Source: Aquatica leii (taxonomy: Eukaryota > Arthropoda > Insecta > Coleoptera > Lampyridae). Taken from it: a stretch of 64,000 nucleotides of DNA. Of this stretch, positions 1-12,553 are shown one piece after another. The translations under genes and the position numbers were made by a program. The stretch's first letter is position 1, and the number at the start of each line of letters is the position of its first letter. The notes under the pieces were generated by a model. The model saw nothing but the letters and a program-made list of their open reading frames with translations, ran no database searches and was not told the DNA's origin. Where the stretch lies: the NCBI GenBank assembly GCA_035610365.1, contig CM069438.1, forward strand, positions 35,767,869-35,831,868, given 5' to 3'.

Positions 1-2626
1 TTGATTACGTCTATTTTACTTTTCATTTAGTTATTCTAAAATAATTTTGATTAGTGTAATTAATTTTTTTATGCTAAAAAATGTTGTAAGGTTTCGAGAT
101 ATCGGTTTGGTTAATTTTTGAGTATCGTTCGCACTTTTTTTTGAAATTTTTTGATTCTTGGGCATTCTAGGCTTTGCGTTTATACTTCTTTGGTGTTTTT
201 TTTAAACTCGTTTTTGACTTTCTAGTTCTATGTTTTTTTTGAAATTTTTTTGACAAGTATACTAATTTGTAAGATTTTTTTAAATGTCATTTTATAAAAC
301 TAATTTTTTTAACAATGTTTTTAAAATGACAAGAACACGCAATTGGAGTTTAAATTTAATAAAATAAAAACTATTATTGATTACGTCTACTTTACTTTTC
401 ATTTAGTTATTCTAAAATAATTTTGATTAGTGAAATTAATTTTTTTATGCTAAAAAATGTTGTAAGGTTTCGAGATATCGGTTTGGTTAATTTTTGAGTA
501 TCGTTCGCACTTTTTTTTAAATTTTTTGATTCATTGGCATTTTAGGCTTTGCTTTTATACTTTTTTGGTGTTTTTTTAAACACGTTTTTGACTTTCTAGT
601 TCTCCGTTTTTTTGAAATTTTTTTGACAAGTGATACTAATTTGTAAGATTTTTTTAAATGACATTTTATAAAACTAATTTTTTTAACAATGTTTTTAAAA
701 TGACAAGAATTGGAGTTTAAATTTAATAAAATAAAAACTATTATTGATTACGTCTATTTTACTTTTCATTTAGTTATTCTAAAACAATTTGGATTAGTGA
801 AATTAATTTTTTTTAATAAAAAATGTAAGGTTTCTAGATATCGGTTTGATTAACTTTTAAGTATCGCTTTCGCTTTTTTTTTAAGTTTTTTCATTCTTAG
901 GCATTCTAGGCTTATTTTTATACTTCTTTGCTATTTTTATACAACTTTTTGACTTTCTAGTTCTATGTTTTTTTGAAATTTTTTTGAGACGTAATACTAA
1001 TTTGAAAGATTTTTTAAATAACATTTTATAAAACATTTTTTTTAACAATGCTTTTAAAATGACAAATACGCTCAATTAGAGTTTAAATTTAAAAAAATAA
1101 ATACTATTATTGATTACGCATACTTTACTTTTCATTAGTTTTTCTAAAACAATTTTGATTAGTGAAATTGATTTTTTTTTGGTAAAAATTGTTGTAAGGT
1201 TTCTAGATATCGGTTTGATTAATTTTTGAGTTTTGTTCGCACTTTTTTTTGAAATTTTTTGATTCTTGGGCATTCTAGGCTTTGCTTTTATACTTCTTTG
1301 GTGTTTTTTTTAAACACGTTTTTGACTTTCTAGTTCTCTGTTTTTTTAAAAAAATTTTGACAAATAATACTAATTTGTAAGATTTTTTTAAATGACTTTT
1401 TATAAAACTAATTTTTTTAACAATGTTTTTAAAATGACAAGAACACGCAATTGGAGTTTAAATTTAATAAAATAAAAACTATTATTGATTACGTTTACTT
1501 TACTTTTCATTTAGTTATTCTAAAACAATTTTGATTATTGAATTTTATTTTTTTATGGTAAAAAATGTTGTAAGGTTTCTAGATATCGGTTTGATTAAAT
1601 TCTGAGTATCGCTCGCACTGCTTTTTTAATTTTTTAATTCTTGGGTATTTTAGGCTTATTTTTAAACTTCTTAGGTGTTTTTTTATACACGTTTTTGACT
1701 TTCTAGTTCTCTGTTTTTTTGAATGTTTTTTGACAAGTATTACTAAATTGTAAGATTTTTTTAAATAATTTTTTATATAACTAATTTTTTTAACATTGTC
1801 TTTAAAATGACAAAAACGCTTAATTAGTGCTTAAATTTAATAAAATAAAAAATATTATTAATTACATCTACTATACTTTTTATATAGTTATTCTAAAACA
1901 AGTTTGATTAGTGAAATTGATTTTTTTTTGGTAAAAAATGCTGTAAGGTTTCGAGATATCGGTTTGACTAATTTTTGAGTATCGCTTGTAGTTTTTTTAA
2001 AATTTTTAATTCTTGGGCATTCTAGGCTTATTTTTAAACTTCTTTAGTGTTTTTATACACTTTTTGACTTACTAGTTTTCTGTTTTTTTGAATGTTTTTT
2101 GACAAGTATTACTAAATTGTAAGATTTTTTTAAATAATTTTTTATATAACTAATTTTTTTAACATTGTCTTTAAAATGACAAAAACGCTTAATTAGTGCT
2201 TAAATTTAATAAAATAAAAAATATTATTAATTACATCTACTATACTTTTTATATAGTTATTCTAAAACAATTTGGATTAGTGAAATTAATTTTTTTTAGT
2301 AAAACATGTAAGGTTTCTAGATATCGGTTTGAATAACTTTTGGGTATCGCTCGCACTGTTTTTTTAATTTTTTAATTCTTGGGCATTCTAGGCTTATTTT
2401 TAAACTTTTGAAGTGTTTTTTTATACACGTTTTTGACTTCCTAGTTTTCTGTTTTTTTTTAAATTCTTTTGACAATTAACACTAATTTCTAAGATTTTTT
2501 GAAATAACTTTTTATATAACTAATTTTTTTAACATTGTCTTTAAAATGACAAAAACGCTTAATTAGAGTTTAAATTTAATAAAATAAAAAATATTATTAA
2601 ATACGTCTACTATACTTTTCATTTAG
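1..2626. repeat. Satellite-like tandem array, ~370-bp unit
   Basis: Very AT-rich sequence made of head-to-tail units that each begin near the string TTGATTACGTCTACTTTAC. Unit starts read by eye are 1, 377, 744, 1110, 1485, 1858, 2227 and 2597, giving periods of 366-376 bp. Every unit has the same landmarks in order: a block with AAGGTTTCTAGATATCGG, then GGCATTCTAGGCTT, then TTTTTGACTTTCTAGTTCT, then AACAATGTTTTTAAAATGACAA. The array enters from the left edge of the window, so its total length is unknown. Two reading frames of about 65 codons inside it (881-1273) repeat with the unit and are not genes. Confidence 0.93.
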
Positions 2627-3887
2627 TTTTTTTTTCATAAGTTTAACTTTATTCGTTGCCATTTGGCTTACAAATTTGATCGTGCTATATATACATATAC
2701 AATACATTTTCTTATTCCTTCTCCCCCCTTAACTTTTTCCTCCTGCTCTATACTTCCTCCATCCATTCCGCTCCTTTTCCGTTTTCATCTAAGATTTCCT
2801 CTATTTTCATCACCTCTTCTCTTAGTTCCCTGCATTTCTTTCTCATGTGGTTAAGGTATTCCGTTTCTTCTCCACGTAGTTTACACATCTTTTCTGGTTC
2901 TTCTTTCCAATATTTGTTCCCTAACTCCTCGTTGCCACATCTGAACCTTGCTACCATTTTTTTCTTTTTGTTGCTTTTAATCTCTCTATCTTTTAAATAT
3001 TCCGGAACTCCTTTACCCTTGATATCTTTATAATTCCTATTATATCTGCCCTCTTTTATCTTTGTCCATCTTTCTTGTTTTTCGATGTCTCTATCTCTCC
3101 TTATTATTTCTTCCTTTATCCCTACTCCCTCTTCTCTTAATCTCTCCACTTCTTCACTCGCGTACCCGTTTCTTTTGTAATACTCTTCTCTGCCCTCCTG
3201 CCCATACTTCACTTTCCCTCCCTTTATCTTTTTCCAACATTCTTGCAGTATTTTGCACTCTGTTCTTTATTCATTTCTTCCTCGTATTTTATTGCTCTTT
3301 TTCCTGTCTCTACCCTTATTTTTTCTATCTGTACCTTCTCTCTCACAATATACCCCGGTGTATCCCTGTCCAATTCTAACACCCATCTCCAGTATTTTTC
3401 CTGTAGCCCCTCTACCTCCCTCCACTCTTTCCAGCCCCATATTTACGCTTCATATATTACCACCCCCTTTATTAATTTTTCAAACAACAATTTTCTTTTT
3501 TATATCCATCTTGAATACTCTTTCTCCTACACCCCAGACTTGTTCTATTAGCCTGTTTCCTTTCTTCGCCCTTTGCTTTATGTGTTCTCCCTCTTTATTA
3601 TCCTGTTTCATCGTGTAGCCCAGGTATGTAAATTCCTTCACTTATTGCACTTTCTCATCACTCCATATCCACTCCTCTCTTTTTTTTTTCCCCCCTCTTT
3701 TTCTAAATATCATTATCTTTGTTTTCTCCGTGTTTACTTCCATTCCTTTTTTTTCATATATTTTTCTAGCGTTTTCATCATCTCTTTCATTTCCTTTTCC
3801 TCCTTAGCCACCAGCACTATGTCATCCGCATACGCCAACGACCATACCTTAGCTTTCCCTACCACTATCCCTCCTGTCTGTTGTCCA
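2627..3887 (-). mobile_element. 5'-truncated LINE inserted in the satellite
   Basis: Read on the minus strand this is the 3' half of a non-LTR retrotransposon. The reverse-transcriptase motif LAYADDIVLVAK lies near 3810-3845. The C-terminal part of ORF2 is open from 3212 to 2748, ending in a region like the LINE C-terminal zinc-knuckle segment, with one expected Cys replaced by Arg (MCKLRGEE). The T run at 2626-2635 is a poly(A) tail on the minus strand, so the 3' end is intact and the 5' end was lost. Long hydrophobic plus-strand frames here (2663-3935) are antisense shadows of this lysine/glutamate-rich coding strand. The same broad LINE type appears at 21.0-24.0 kb; the clade is not certain. 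Confidence 0.8.
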
Positions 3888-4774
3888 CACGTTTTTGACT
3901 TTCTAGTTCTATGTTTTTTTTTGAAATTTTTTTGACAAGTAATACTAATTTGTAAGATTTTTTTAAATAACTTTTTATATAACTATTTTTTTAGCATTGT
4001 CTTTAAAATGACAAAAACGCTTATTAGAATTTACATTTAATAAAATAAAAAATATTATTAAATACGTCTACTATACTTTTCATTTAGTTATTCTAAAACA
4101 ATTTGGAATAGTGAAATTAATTTTGTTTAATAAAAAATGTAAAGTTTCTAGATATCGGTTTGATTAACTTTTGAGGATCGCTTTCGTTTTTCTTTAGTTT
4201 TTTTTATTCTTGGGCATTCTAGGTTTATTTTAATGTTTCTTTGGTGCTTTTTTTATACACGTTTTGGACTTTCTAGTTTTCTGTTTTTTTGAAATTTTTT
4301 TGACAATTTGTATATAATTTTTTTAAATAACTTTTTATAAAACTTTTTTTTTAACAATGTCTTTAAAGTGACAAGAACACTTAAATAGAGTTTGAATTTT
4401 TTAAAATAAAAACTATTGTTGTAATTACGTCTACTTTACTTTTCATTTAGTTATTCTAACATAATTTTTATTAGTGAAATTGATTTTTTTAAAAAATGTA
4501 AGGTTTCTAGACATCGGTTTGAGTAACTTTTGAGTATCGCTGGCACTTTTTTTTAATGTTTTTATCCCTGGGCACTCTAGGCTTATTTTTATAATTCTTT
4601 GGCGTTTTTTATACACGTTTTTGACTAGTTCTCGGTTTTTTGAATTTTTTTCTCAAGTAATACTAATTTGTAAGATTTTTTAATTGACTTTTTATAAAAC
4701 AATTTTTTTAACAATGTCTTTAAAATGACAAAAACTCTAAATTAGAGTTTAAATTTAATAAAATAAAAACTATT
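3888..4774. repeat. Satellite-like array, ~370-bp unit (continued)
   Basis: The array resumes at ACACGTTTTTGACTTTCTAG, about 225 bp into the unit, although it was interrupted only about 35-40 bp into a unit at 2626. Further unit starts are near 4058, 4422 and 4775. These copies are more diverged than those at 1-2626. Confidence 0.88.
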
Positions 4775-6790
4775 ATTGATTACGTCTACTTTACTTTTTA
4801 TTTACTTATTGCAAAAAATAACCAAATTATTTTTAGTCCTACTGTGATAAACACGCTTATCGTTTTGCGTCAACTGATGGAATTACTGATTTTGCTTATC
4901 TTCCCAAAGAAAATAAAACTGTTAGTTTATTTAAAAAAAAACAGTTTTTATTTATAAAATTGAGTTCTTTTTGTAAAAATTTTGTAAGGTTTTTAAACAT
5001 AGGTACTTTTCATTAACTTTTGAGTATCACTCGCAGTTTTTTTTTAATTTCTTGGTTCTTAGACATTATAGCCTTATTTTTATGCTTTTTGCTGTTTTTT
5101 ATACATGTTTTTGACTTTCTAGTTCTCTGTTCTTTTGAAACTTTTTTGAGAGGTAATACAAATTGGTGATATTTTCTCAAATAATTCTTTATAAAACTTT
5201 AACAATTTTTTTTAAAATAACAAAAAGGCTTAATTGAAATTTATATTTAATTAAATATGAATTAAAACTAAGTCTGCGTTACTTTTTATTTAATTATTGT
5301 GAAAAATAACCGAAACGTTTTTACTACTACTGTGATTAATGCGCCTATTGTTTTGTGCCAACTAATAAAATTACCAATTTCGTTTATGTTGCAAAAACAA
5401 TAAAACTTTTTTTTCATTAAAAAAATTAATTTTGATTAGTAAAATTAAGTTTCTTTGGTAAAAAATGTAACGTTTCTGGATATATGTACTTGTTTAACTT
5501 TTGTGCATCGTTCAATTTTTTTTAAAATTTCTGGTTCTTGAGCTTAGACTTATTTTTATGCTTCTTTGCTGTTTTTTATATATGATTTTGACTGTCTGAT
5601 CTTTTGTTATTTCAAAAATTTTTTGACAGGTAACACAAATTGGTGATATTTTCACAAATAATTCTTTATAAAACTTTAAAATCACATAAACACCTAATTA
5701 AAGTTTATATTTAATTAAATAATAACTTTTATTGACTGCGACTATTTTACTTTTCATTTACTTATTCAAAAAAAAAATAACCAAACATTTTTACTACTAC
5801 TGTTGATCTTGCGCCTGTTGTTCTACGTATCAAAGTGCAACTGATAAAATTATTATTTATTTTATCTTCACAAAAACAATAAAACTTTTTATTTATTAAA
5901 AAAAAAATAATTTTGATTAAAAAATAGACTTTTTTTTGGTAAAAAATGTAAGGTTTTTGGACATACTTTTGATTAGCTTTTGAGTATCGCTTAATTTTGA
6001 ATTCCAGTCTTATTTTTATACTTCTTTGCTATTTTTAATACATATATTTGACTTTCTAGTTGTCTGTTTTTTTTTCTTGACAGGTAACAAAAATTAGTGA
6101 TATTTTCTATAAATAAATAAATTATTATTAACTACGTTTACGTTACTGTTTATTTACTTATTGTGGAAAATAGCCAAAACGGTTTTACTACTATTGTGAT
6201 TAACGCGTCTATTGTTTTGCGTCAACTGATGAAATTACCAATTTCGTTTATGTTTCCAAAAACTTTTTTTTTAATAAAACAAAATTAATTTTGATTAGTA
6301 ATATTGATTTTTTAAGATAAAAAATGTTGTAAGGTTTCTGGATATACTTTTGATTAAGTTTTTAGTATCTTTCGCATTATTTTTTAAACTCTTTGGTTCT
6401 TGAGCGTTTTTTTTTTTATTTTTATGCTTCCTAGCTGTTTTTTATATATGTTTTTAAATAGCGATCCTGTTTTTTTTTAAATTTTTGGACACTTAACACA
6501 AATTGGTGATATTTTCTCAAATAATTCTTTATGAAACTTCAAAATTACATAAACGCCTGAGTAAAGTTTGTATTCAATTAAGTAATAACTATTATTGATT
6601 ACCTACTTTACTTTTCATTACTTATTGAAAACAAATAACCAAAACATTTTTACTGCTACTGTGGTTAATGCGCCTGTTGTTTTACGTATCAAAGTGCAAC
6701 TGATGAAATTATTATTTAGTTTATCTTTCCCAATAAAACTTTTTATTTAGTTAAGAAAAATCAATTTTGATTAGAAAAATTTGATCTTTG
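4775..6790. repeat. Longer satellite variant, ~470-bp unit with extra segment
   Basis: Units start near 4775, 5263, 5732, 6128 and 6595 (lengths about 488, 469, 396, 467, then a partial). They keep the landmarks of the 370-bp unit but each has about 100-120 extra bp after the first 35 bp. The extra segment is seen near 4808-4925, 5297-5405, 5770-5890, 6160-6255 and 6628-6740. It contains a block like CCTACTGTGATAAACACG followed by TTTTGCGTCAACTGATG. The copies are well diverged from each other, which suggests an older edge of the array. Confidence 0.85.
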
Positions 6791-7152
6791 GTGCACTGAT
6801 ATGCTTTTTAAGCAGTCACCAAAATGTTTCAGTAGTATAAGTTACACTAAATCAGCCAAACACAATTTTTTTAGACATTTTAGAAAATACTAAAGAAATA
6901 GGAGAGTCAAGTAATAGCCAAAATTAATTCCTTAATGCAAATTGACTACATATTGAGTTATGTACTGTAGATAATCTATCAAAACTGTTTGGGATCTAAT
7001 TCAACAATTACTAGTTTAGAAGAAATTATGATAAAGTGGTGTTATCAATTTGTCACCATTTTTGTAACTAATATTTGATATTTTTAGAAAACAAATGTAC
7101 TTTAAGAATGTTATTGTGGTACTGATTGTTGTAGTACAAGAAGTGCGTTAAC
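6791..7152. other. Upstream region of P450 A
   Basis: AT-rich single-copy-looking sequence between the satellite edge and the start of P450 A. It presumably holds the promoter and 5' UTR of that gene, but I see no convincing TATA box or other site. Confidence 0.4.
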
Positions 7153-8786
7153 ATGGAATGTTGCTTGGTTTTTCTATTGATAATTGCAATTGCGATACTG
7201 ATCGTTTTCAAACGGAGTTTCAACTATTGGAAGAAAAAAGGCGTCTACGCTCCAACACCATCAATTCCATTCGGAAACGCCAAAAATGCGGTAATGCAAA
7301 AATGTTGTTTCGGCATAGACCTGAAAGACGTTTACAACCACTTTAAAGAAAGATCGCTCAGTTTTGGAGGATATTATTTTTTGGCCACGCCGATTTTGAT
7401 ACCTGTTGACTTAGACCTAATCAAAAAAATTCTAATAACAGACTTCAATCATTTTACTGATCGCACGTATTTCTCACAAAAGTACGACCCATTAAGTCAG
7501 CATCTCTTTTCCGTAAAAGGCGCCGAATGGAAAGAAATGCGTTCAAAATTAACACCGGCTTTTACAATTTCAAAAAATAGGATGTTTTTTGAAACGGTGT
7601 TAATGTGTGTAAAAGATCTTATTACAATACTAGACAACGCCGCAGAGATAAACGAAAAAATGGAGATTAAGGACATATCGTCTAGATTAGCCATCGATGT
7701 AATCGCATCGTGCGTATTTGGCATTAAAGCCGATTCGCTCAAAAATCCCAATTCGGAAATAAAGAAAAACGTTACAGAATATTTTGAGATATCAACTCGA
7801 AATGCAATCACGTTGTTACTAGCAGTAATAAATCCAAAAATATTGGCTTTTTTTAAGATCAAAGTGACTTCAAAAAATGTGTCAGACTTTTTTATGAACC
7901 TCGTAAAGACAACTGTAAATCACAGAGAGACTAATAGTTTGATTAGGAAGGATTTTATTCATCTTCTGCTACAAATCAAAAACAATGCAAAAATTAACGA
8001 TGATTCAGTTGGCGGTTTTCAAGGAACGGATCTTGCACCACAACTGACAATAGAAGAAATGGCTGCACAATGTTTGGTATTTTTTATAGGCGGTTTCGAA
8101 ACAGTCTGCTGCACGATTACGTATTGCTTGTACGAGTTAGCCAAAAACTCTGCTATACAAAAGAAAGCAAGAGAAGAAGTTCAAAAATGTTTAATGGAGA
8201 ATTCTGAAAATGATCAACTAACTTACGCAGTATTGCAAAAAATGTGCTACATAGATCAAGTAGTTTATGGTAAGATAACATTTTTTTAGCGGTTTTACTA
8301 AATATTGTACTTCTTAGAAACGCTGCGTTTCTATCCACCAGTCTCAGGAATTATTAGAGAATGCAGTAAAGACTATATAATTCCCAATACCAATGTGCGA
8401 ATCGAAAAAGGATGTTCGGTTCTTATTCCTACCTTGGGCATTCACAGAGACCCCGACATTTATCCAAACCCGGATGAGTTTGATCCTGAAAGGTTTTCAC
8501 CTGAAATCGTAAAAAACCGACACGCATGCGCGTGGATGCCATTTGGTGAAGGACCAAGAAATTGTATCGGTAAGACAAACCTACCTTTCTTTGCGTAATT
8601 AAATCGTAAACTTTTTCCGCAGCGTACCAATTTGCTTTAATGGAAATAAAAACTGTGCTTGCAACATTGTTGAATCGGTATCAATTTACGATTAATTCCG
8701 AAACCCAACAACCTTTGATACCGAGCACAAAAACTGTAATGCTTTTACCGAGTAATGAAATATGGTTGAATTTTGAAAGACTGTGA
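7153..8786 (+). CDS. Cytochrome P450 A (CYP6-type, clan 3)
   Basis: Predicted microsomal monooxygenase of 510 residues in three exons: 7153-8269, 8318-8569 and 8623-8786, with introns of 48 and 53 bp, both GT-AG and phase 1. Residues 1-20 are a hydrophobic membrane anchor, followed by the hinge PTPSIPFGN. W126 and R130 form the C-helix WxxxR. The I-helix motif is GGFET (313-317). ETLR (373-376) is the ExxR motif and its Glu codon is split by intron 1. FDPERF is the PERF motif, and FGEGPRNCIA carries the haem-ligand Cys455 (CxA instead of CxG). Length and motifs match insect CYP6 enzymes, which usually oxidise plant toxins, insecticides or other lipophilic compounds; the substrate cannot be read from sequence. 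A polyadenylation signal AATAAA is at 8883. Closest relative in the window is gene B. All core motifs are intact. Confidence 0.93.
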
Positions 8787-11700
8787 GGTTTTGGTAACAG
8801 TTCGGATAAAGCAGTAGTTTTTTTTCAATAGTTTTTTCAAAGTTTATTTTATAGTATCGTTTATTTTATAGTATCGTTTATTAATAAAACGTTATGTGTA
8901 AGTTTCTATATACTATATACATTTCAAATTTATTTTATGTCAATATGTAATACTTGACATCAGAAATAAATATCCAAAATCAAATAAAAATAAAAATTTA
9001 ATCATTATTCAATTGTTTTATACAATTAAATAAAAATTTAATCATTATTTGATTGATTCGGAGTGACGAATAAAAACTTATTCTTTATTAAAACGTTGTT
9101 AAATAACATCAAGTTTGCTTCATATAAATGAAAATTGAATTGTTAGGTAATAAATAAATTATTTAAAATTTATATTTTTAGACTATTTTATTTTAGACTA
9201 TGGTTGCACGTAGTTTAATTTCGGTTAGAACTTTGACGGTTAAACCTTGGTGTTTCCGAACCAAAGATTCCCTAATACGCGAGGAGTGACGCCCGTTTTT
9301 TTTCCTTTTTGTAAATTTTAATAGCATTCTCAACCTCGCCCACTCTGCAAAATATCAGTTAGCCGTGGTGACGTAACTACTTCTTTTCTTAGCTTTAATC
9401 GATTGATTTGTATTTAATAATCATCGAATTGTCTTTTTCCGATTTCGAACAGCCATTAGTACATATTCATTCTAAGATTAACTTTAATTTCTTTTTGTTT
9501 TTCTTTCTTTTCTTACCTTGATTTTGGGCAGTTGGTTGGGCACCGTTCTTCTACGGAGAGATGAACGAATCAAACAAATTATATCAAGTTTTGTGATTTT
9601 TTGTCTTCGCTTTATTTCTCGTGTTTTTTTCTTGATTGGTTGATCACCTGGGCAGTGTAGAGTAGTCACTCTTTTTGTTTTTTTTATGCGGAGAAGAACG
9701 AATCAGACATCTTTATCAAGTCTTATGGTTTCTCTTTTCTCTCTTTCTGGTTTTTTTTCTACTTGTTATCATTTGGTTAGTTGTTTGAGTGTTTTCTTCC
9801 TTTTGTTTTTGATACACTTTTTTTCTTAAGTGTTTACTGCAATTATGCTTCTTTTCTTTTCTTTTCTTTTTTGGCTACTTTTTGTGGTTGATTAGGCTTG
9901 GGTTTTGTTTTGCTGCGTTTGCTCTGAAACTTGGAACAGATTACAACTAATAGTGTCAATTAGGCTCTCTTACTAGGTCGCTTTGCTTCTTTGTCATCTG
10001 GGTAGCCTACAACAAAATCAAACTTGCTTTGAGTGCGTGTTCTATCTGTCTGGCCTCTTTTTTTCTTTCTGCGAGGGAAGAAGTGGCATCGTCTGGGCGT
10101 GGTGATACTCAATGCTTTTGGATTCGCAAGTTTGTTTAGTACGTTCTCTGCGTTTCTTGTTTGTAAGTATGGTTTTTTTGAAGGACATTTATTTTAGTCG
10201 GGTGGTTATGTTCTATTCTACTTTTCGTAGACGGCTGTCAAACGACTTTATTTCCCGTTAATGTTTTGTATAGCACGAACCGTTTGTAGCGGTATCTCTA
10301 GACCCAACAAGGCTTTCATTATCAAATTGTTTCACGCCATTCCACTTGAATATGTGGACGAATTCTAAGTATTGTTGAAGTTTGTTTTGGGGTATGTGAC
10401 TCTATAACTTTTTTTTGTATTGAGTACTTAAATTAATTCTTTAGCACATAGCTACCCCTTCACCTATAATCTTATTAGTAACGTTGGTAAAACACCTGCT
10501 TGTCAACAAGTTTCTATGACGTCAGGTCGCTGAAGGCTAGGGGTTGAACAAGACTTTATGGGAAGAAATACTTACACAAATGCAAAGTTAATCAGAGGAA
10601 ATCTTGGCATTCTTTTACGTCAAATATCGTATGCATTAAATCAAATTACTTGTGCTAACGCCGTATGTACGCTTTGTGTCAAATTGCATATTACGTTTTA
10701 GGAATTAGCTAATCCCCTACTGGATAATACATAATGCATTTTCTATTTGCACGAGTGTTACTTCGTTGATCATGTCGATTATTGGAATGACCACACGTAG
10801 AAACAATTAATGTTAAACTTTTTTTTGTGTGTCACATACTTATCTGGTGCGCTTTGATTCTCTATGCTTTTGATTTTCGTATTCTTGTAATTTAACTTAA
10901 TAAAATAAAGTCATTCCTTCGTTAAATATAAAAGTTAGACTGATTAATGTACTTTGATGGGCGACGTGTTGCTTAGTCAAGAGCGTAACTTATACTTGTC
11001 CGTAATATCAACCCGTGTAATATTGATTGCAACGTTTATATAACTATACTTATGTACTGTCTTCGTTCTCTTCAACTTTTTATGTGATACAATAAATATA
11101 TATTCTGTGTTATCATTTCTGTTGTGTTATTTGTTCTTTTCCAGCTGCGGGTAGAGTTAAACGATATCTCCCTAATTTAAAGTTTTTCTTCGTTTTGGTG
11201 CCTTTTTAGTTTTAATTTATACTTTAGCATCACAAAGCCTGCGACACCCTCTCCGGGAAAACTGTGTTAGTCGTCACTTATTTTTTATTAGCAGAAAACT
11301 AGCGTAACAGTCCTCTCCTGTTATGACCTTTTCCTGCTTGGCAGATTGTCTTTGGCAATCAGTATGGACTGTCAGCTCCGTAGTAGAGATACCGAAAGCG
11401 GTAAAGTCTCCATCGATTGTGTTGTCAGCCGGTAATAAATTTGTTGTTACGTTTTCCAAACAAGTAAAAATGGTTCACAACTAAATATAAAAAATAGCCT
11501 TAACACTTCTGGAAGGCGCCTGATATCAAAGAGGCTTCTTTTATAACGCATGTTATAAACCCCTGCGCCAATACCTAATAGTAGGGTCGCAGAACACATT
11601 CGAAGTAAGAGTTTTTTTGCTAGATAAGCTGAGCTAGCAGTCATGCATCTTTTTGGCTTAATCTTCGCCGTAAGATTTAAGGTTTTTATAGATGTTTACT

Positions 11701-12237
11701 TCTCTTGGCCCGGGCGGTTAAGCCAAGGCCTCCCGCCTATCTGCTCGTAAGAAATGACCGCAGTCAGCAGTTTAGGCATGCTTTATCGGTTCTATTATAT
11801 GAGACCAACAACGTATTGTTACTCTAGTGTAGATCATTTTTCCGATAGCGTTGTGTGGGCCTAACAATGCTTTTATTGCGAATTATGCACGCACATTCAT
11901 GGCAATATTAGACAGAATATTGTTGCAACTTAAGTGAAAGTTTTTATTGGACGAGTTTCCATTCCTCACACGCGTGGTTTGACTGTGGAGATAATATAAG
12001 CTGATACTTTAATTGGGAAAATTTTGATGATGATGTGACGTCACCGTAGTTAACGCTATCTACACCTATGAGTGTTTGGATTGAATTGTCACCGTATTAG
12101 AAAAACATTTACCGAAATACTATACTTAATTTGGGGACCACTCGGCGCATTTGATTGTTTTTCTGTGATCATATGATGTCGTATGAGATTTACTTGTGGT
12201 AACACCATATGTACGTTTAGTTATATTTCAGCAAATT
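8787..12237. other. Intergenic region, no gene recognised
   Basis: AT-rich up to 9200, then a somewhat more balanced stretch with T-rich runs. A few minus-strand frames of about 60 codons (9484-9669, 11274-11459, 11447-11644) have no recognisable motif. The 11270-11340 part faintly resembles 30330-30400 (shared GTTAGTCGTCACTT followed by TAACAG), so it may be a decayed repeat. No RNA gene seen. Confidence 0.4.
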
Positions 12238-12553
12238 TAAAAAATACTGAAAAGATGTTTCTAACTAGCAGCAGGCTTCAAAAAAAAACTAAACAGTGAG
12301 TAATTTATTTCCATGACGCACATGTTATGTTGTTGTCACAATCAACGATAAAATTTTGTTTTCTGTCTAATATAAGATTGGACGGTGCGCTATGGTTCTT
12401 TACATTATCGAAAGTTGTACTTTCAAACTAAAATTTATGACTATAAATTTATTTGCTATCGGAATGTAAATGCTAGGTCGAGAAGGTCACTTTGTTGTAC
12501 GACGTGTCGTCCAACCGAAGGGGGCTTATTTCATATTTTGTCTGTGATACCCT
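12238..12553 (+). repeat. ~320-bp direct repeat, copy 1
   Basis: This stretch is repeated in the same orientation at 17437-17770. Shared landmarks are TAGCAGCAGGCTTCAAAA, then GTGAGTAATTTATTTCC, then GACGGTGCGCT, then GTACGACGTGT and GGGGGCTTATTTCATATT. Copy 2 lies about 450 bp upstream of P450 B. It may be a dispersed element or the residue of the duplication that produced A and B. No coding potential is recognised. Confidence 0.75.

Noticed and set aside
3062..3935. Overlapping hydrophobic plus-strand frames that look like membrane proteins
   Set aside because: They are antisense to the Lys/Glu-rich LINE coding strand; complement of GAA/AAA codons gives TTC/TTT (Phe, Ser, Leu).
1..6790. 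Regular repeats as a possible CRISPR array
   Set aside because: Units are about 370-470 bp and similar along their whole length, with no short repeat plus unique spacer pattern; the window is eukaryotic.
9200..12200. A possible decayed gene on the minus strand (11274-11644)
   Set aside because: Frames are short, have no motif, and only faintly resemble 30.3 kb; not enough to call.
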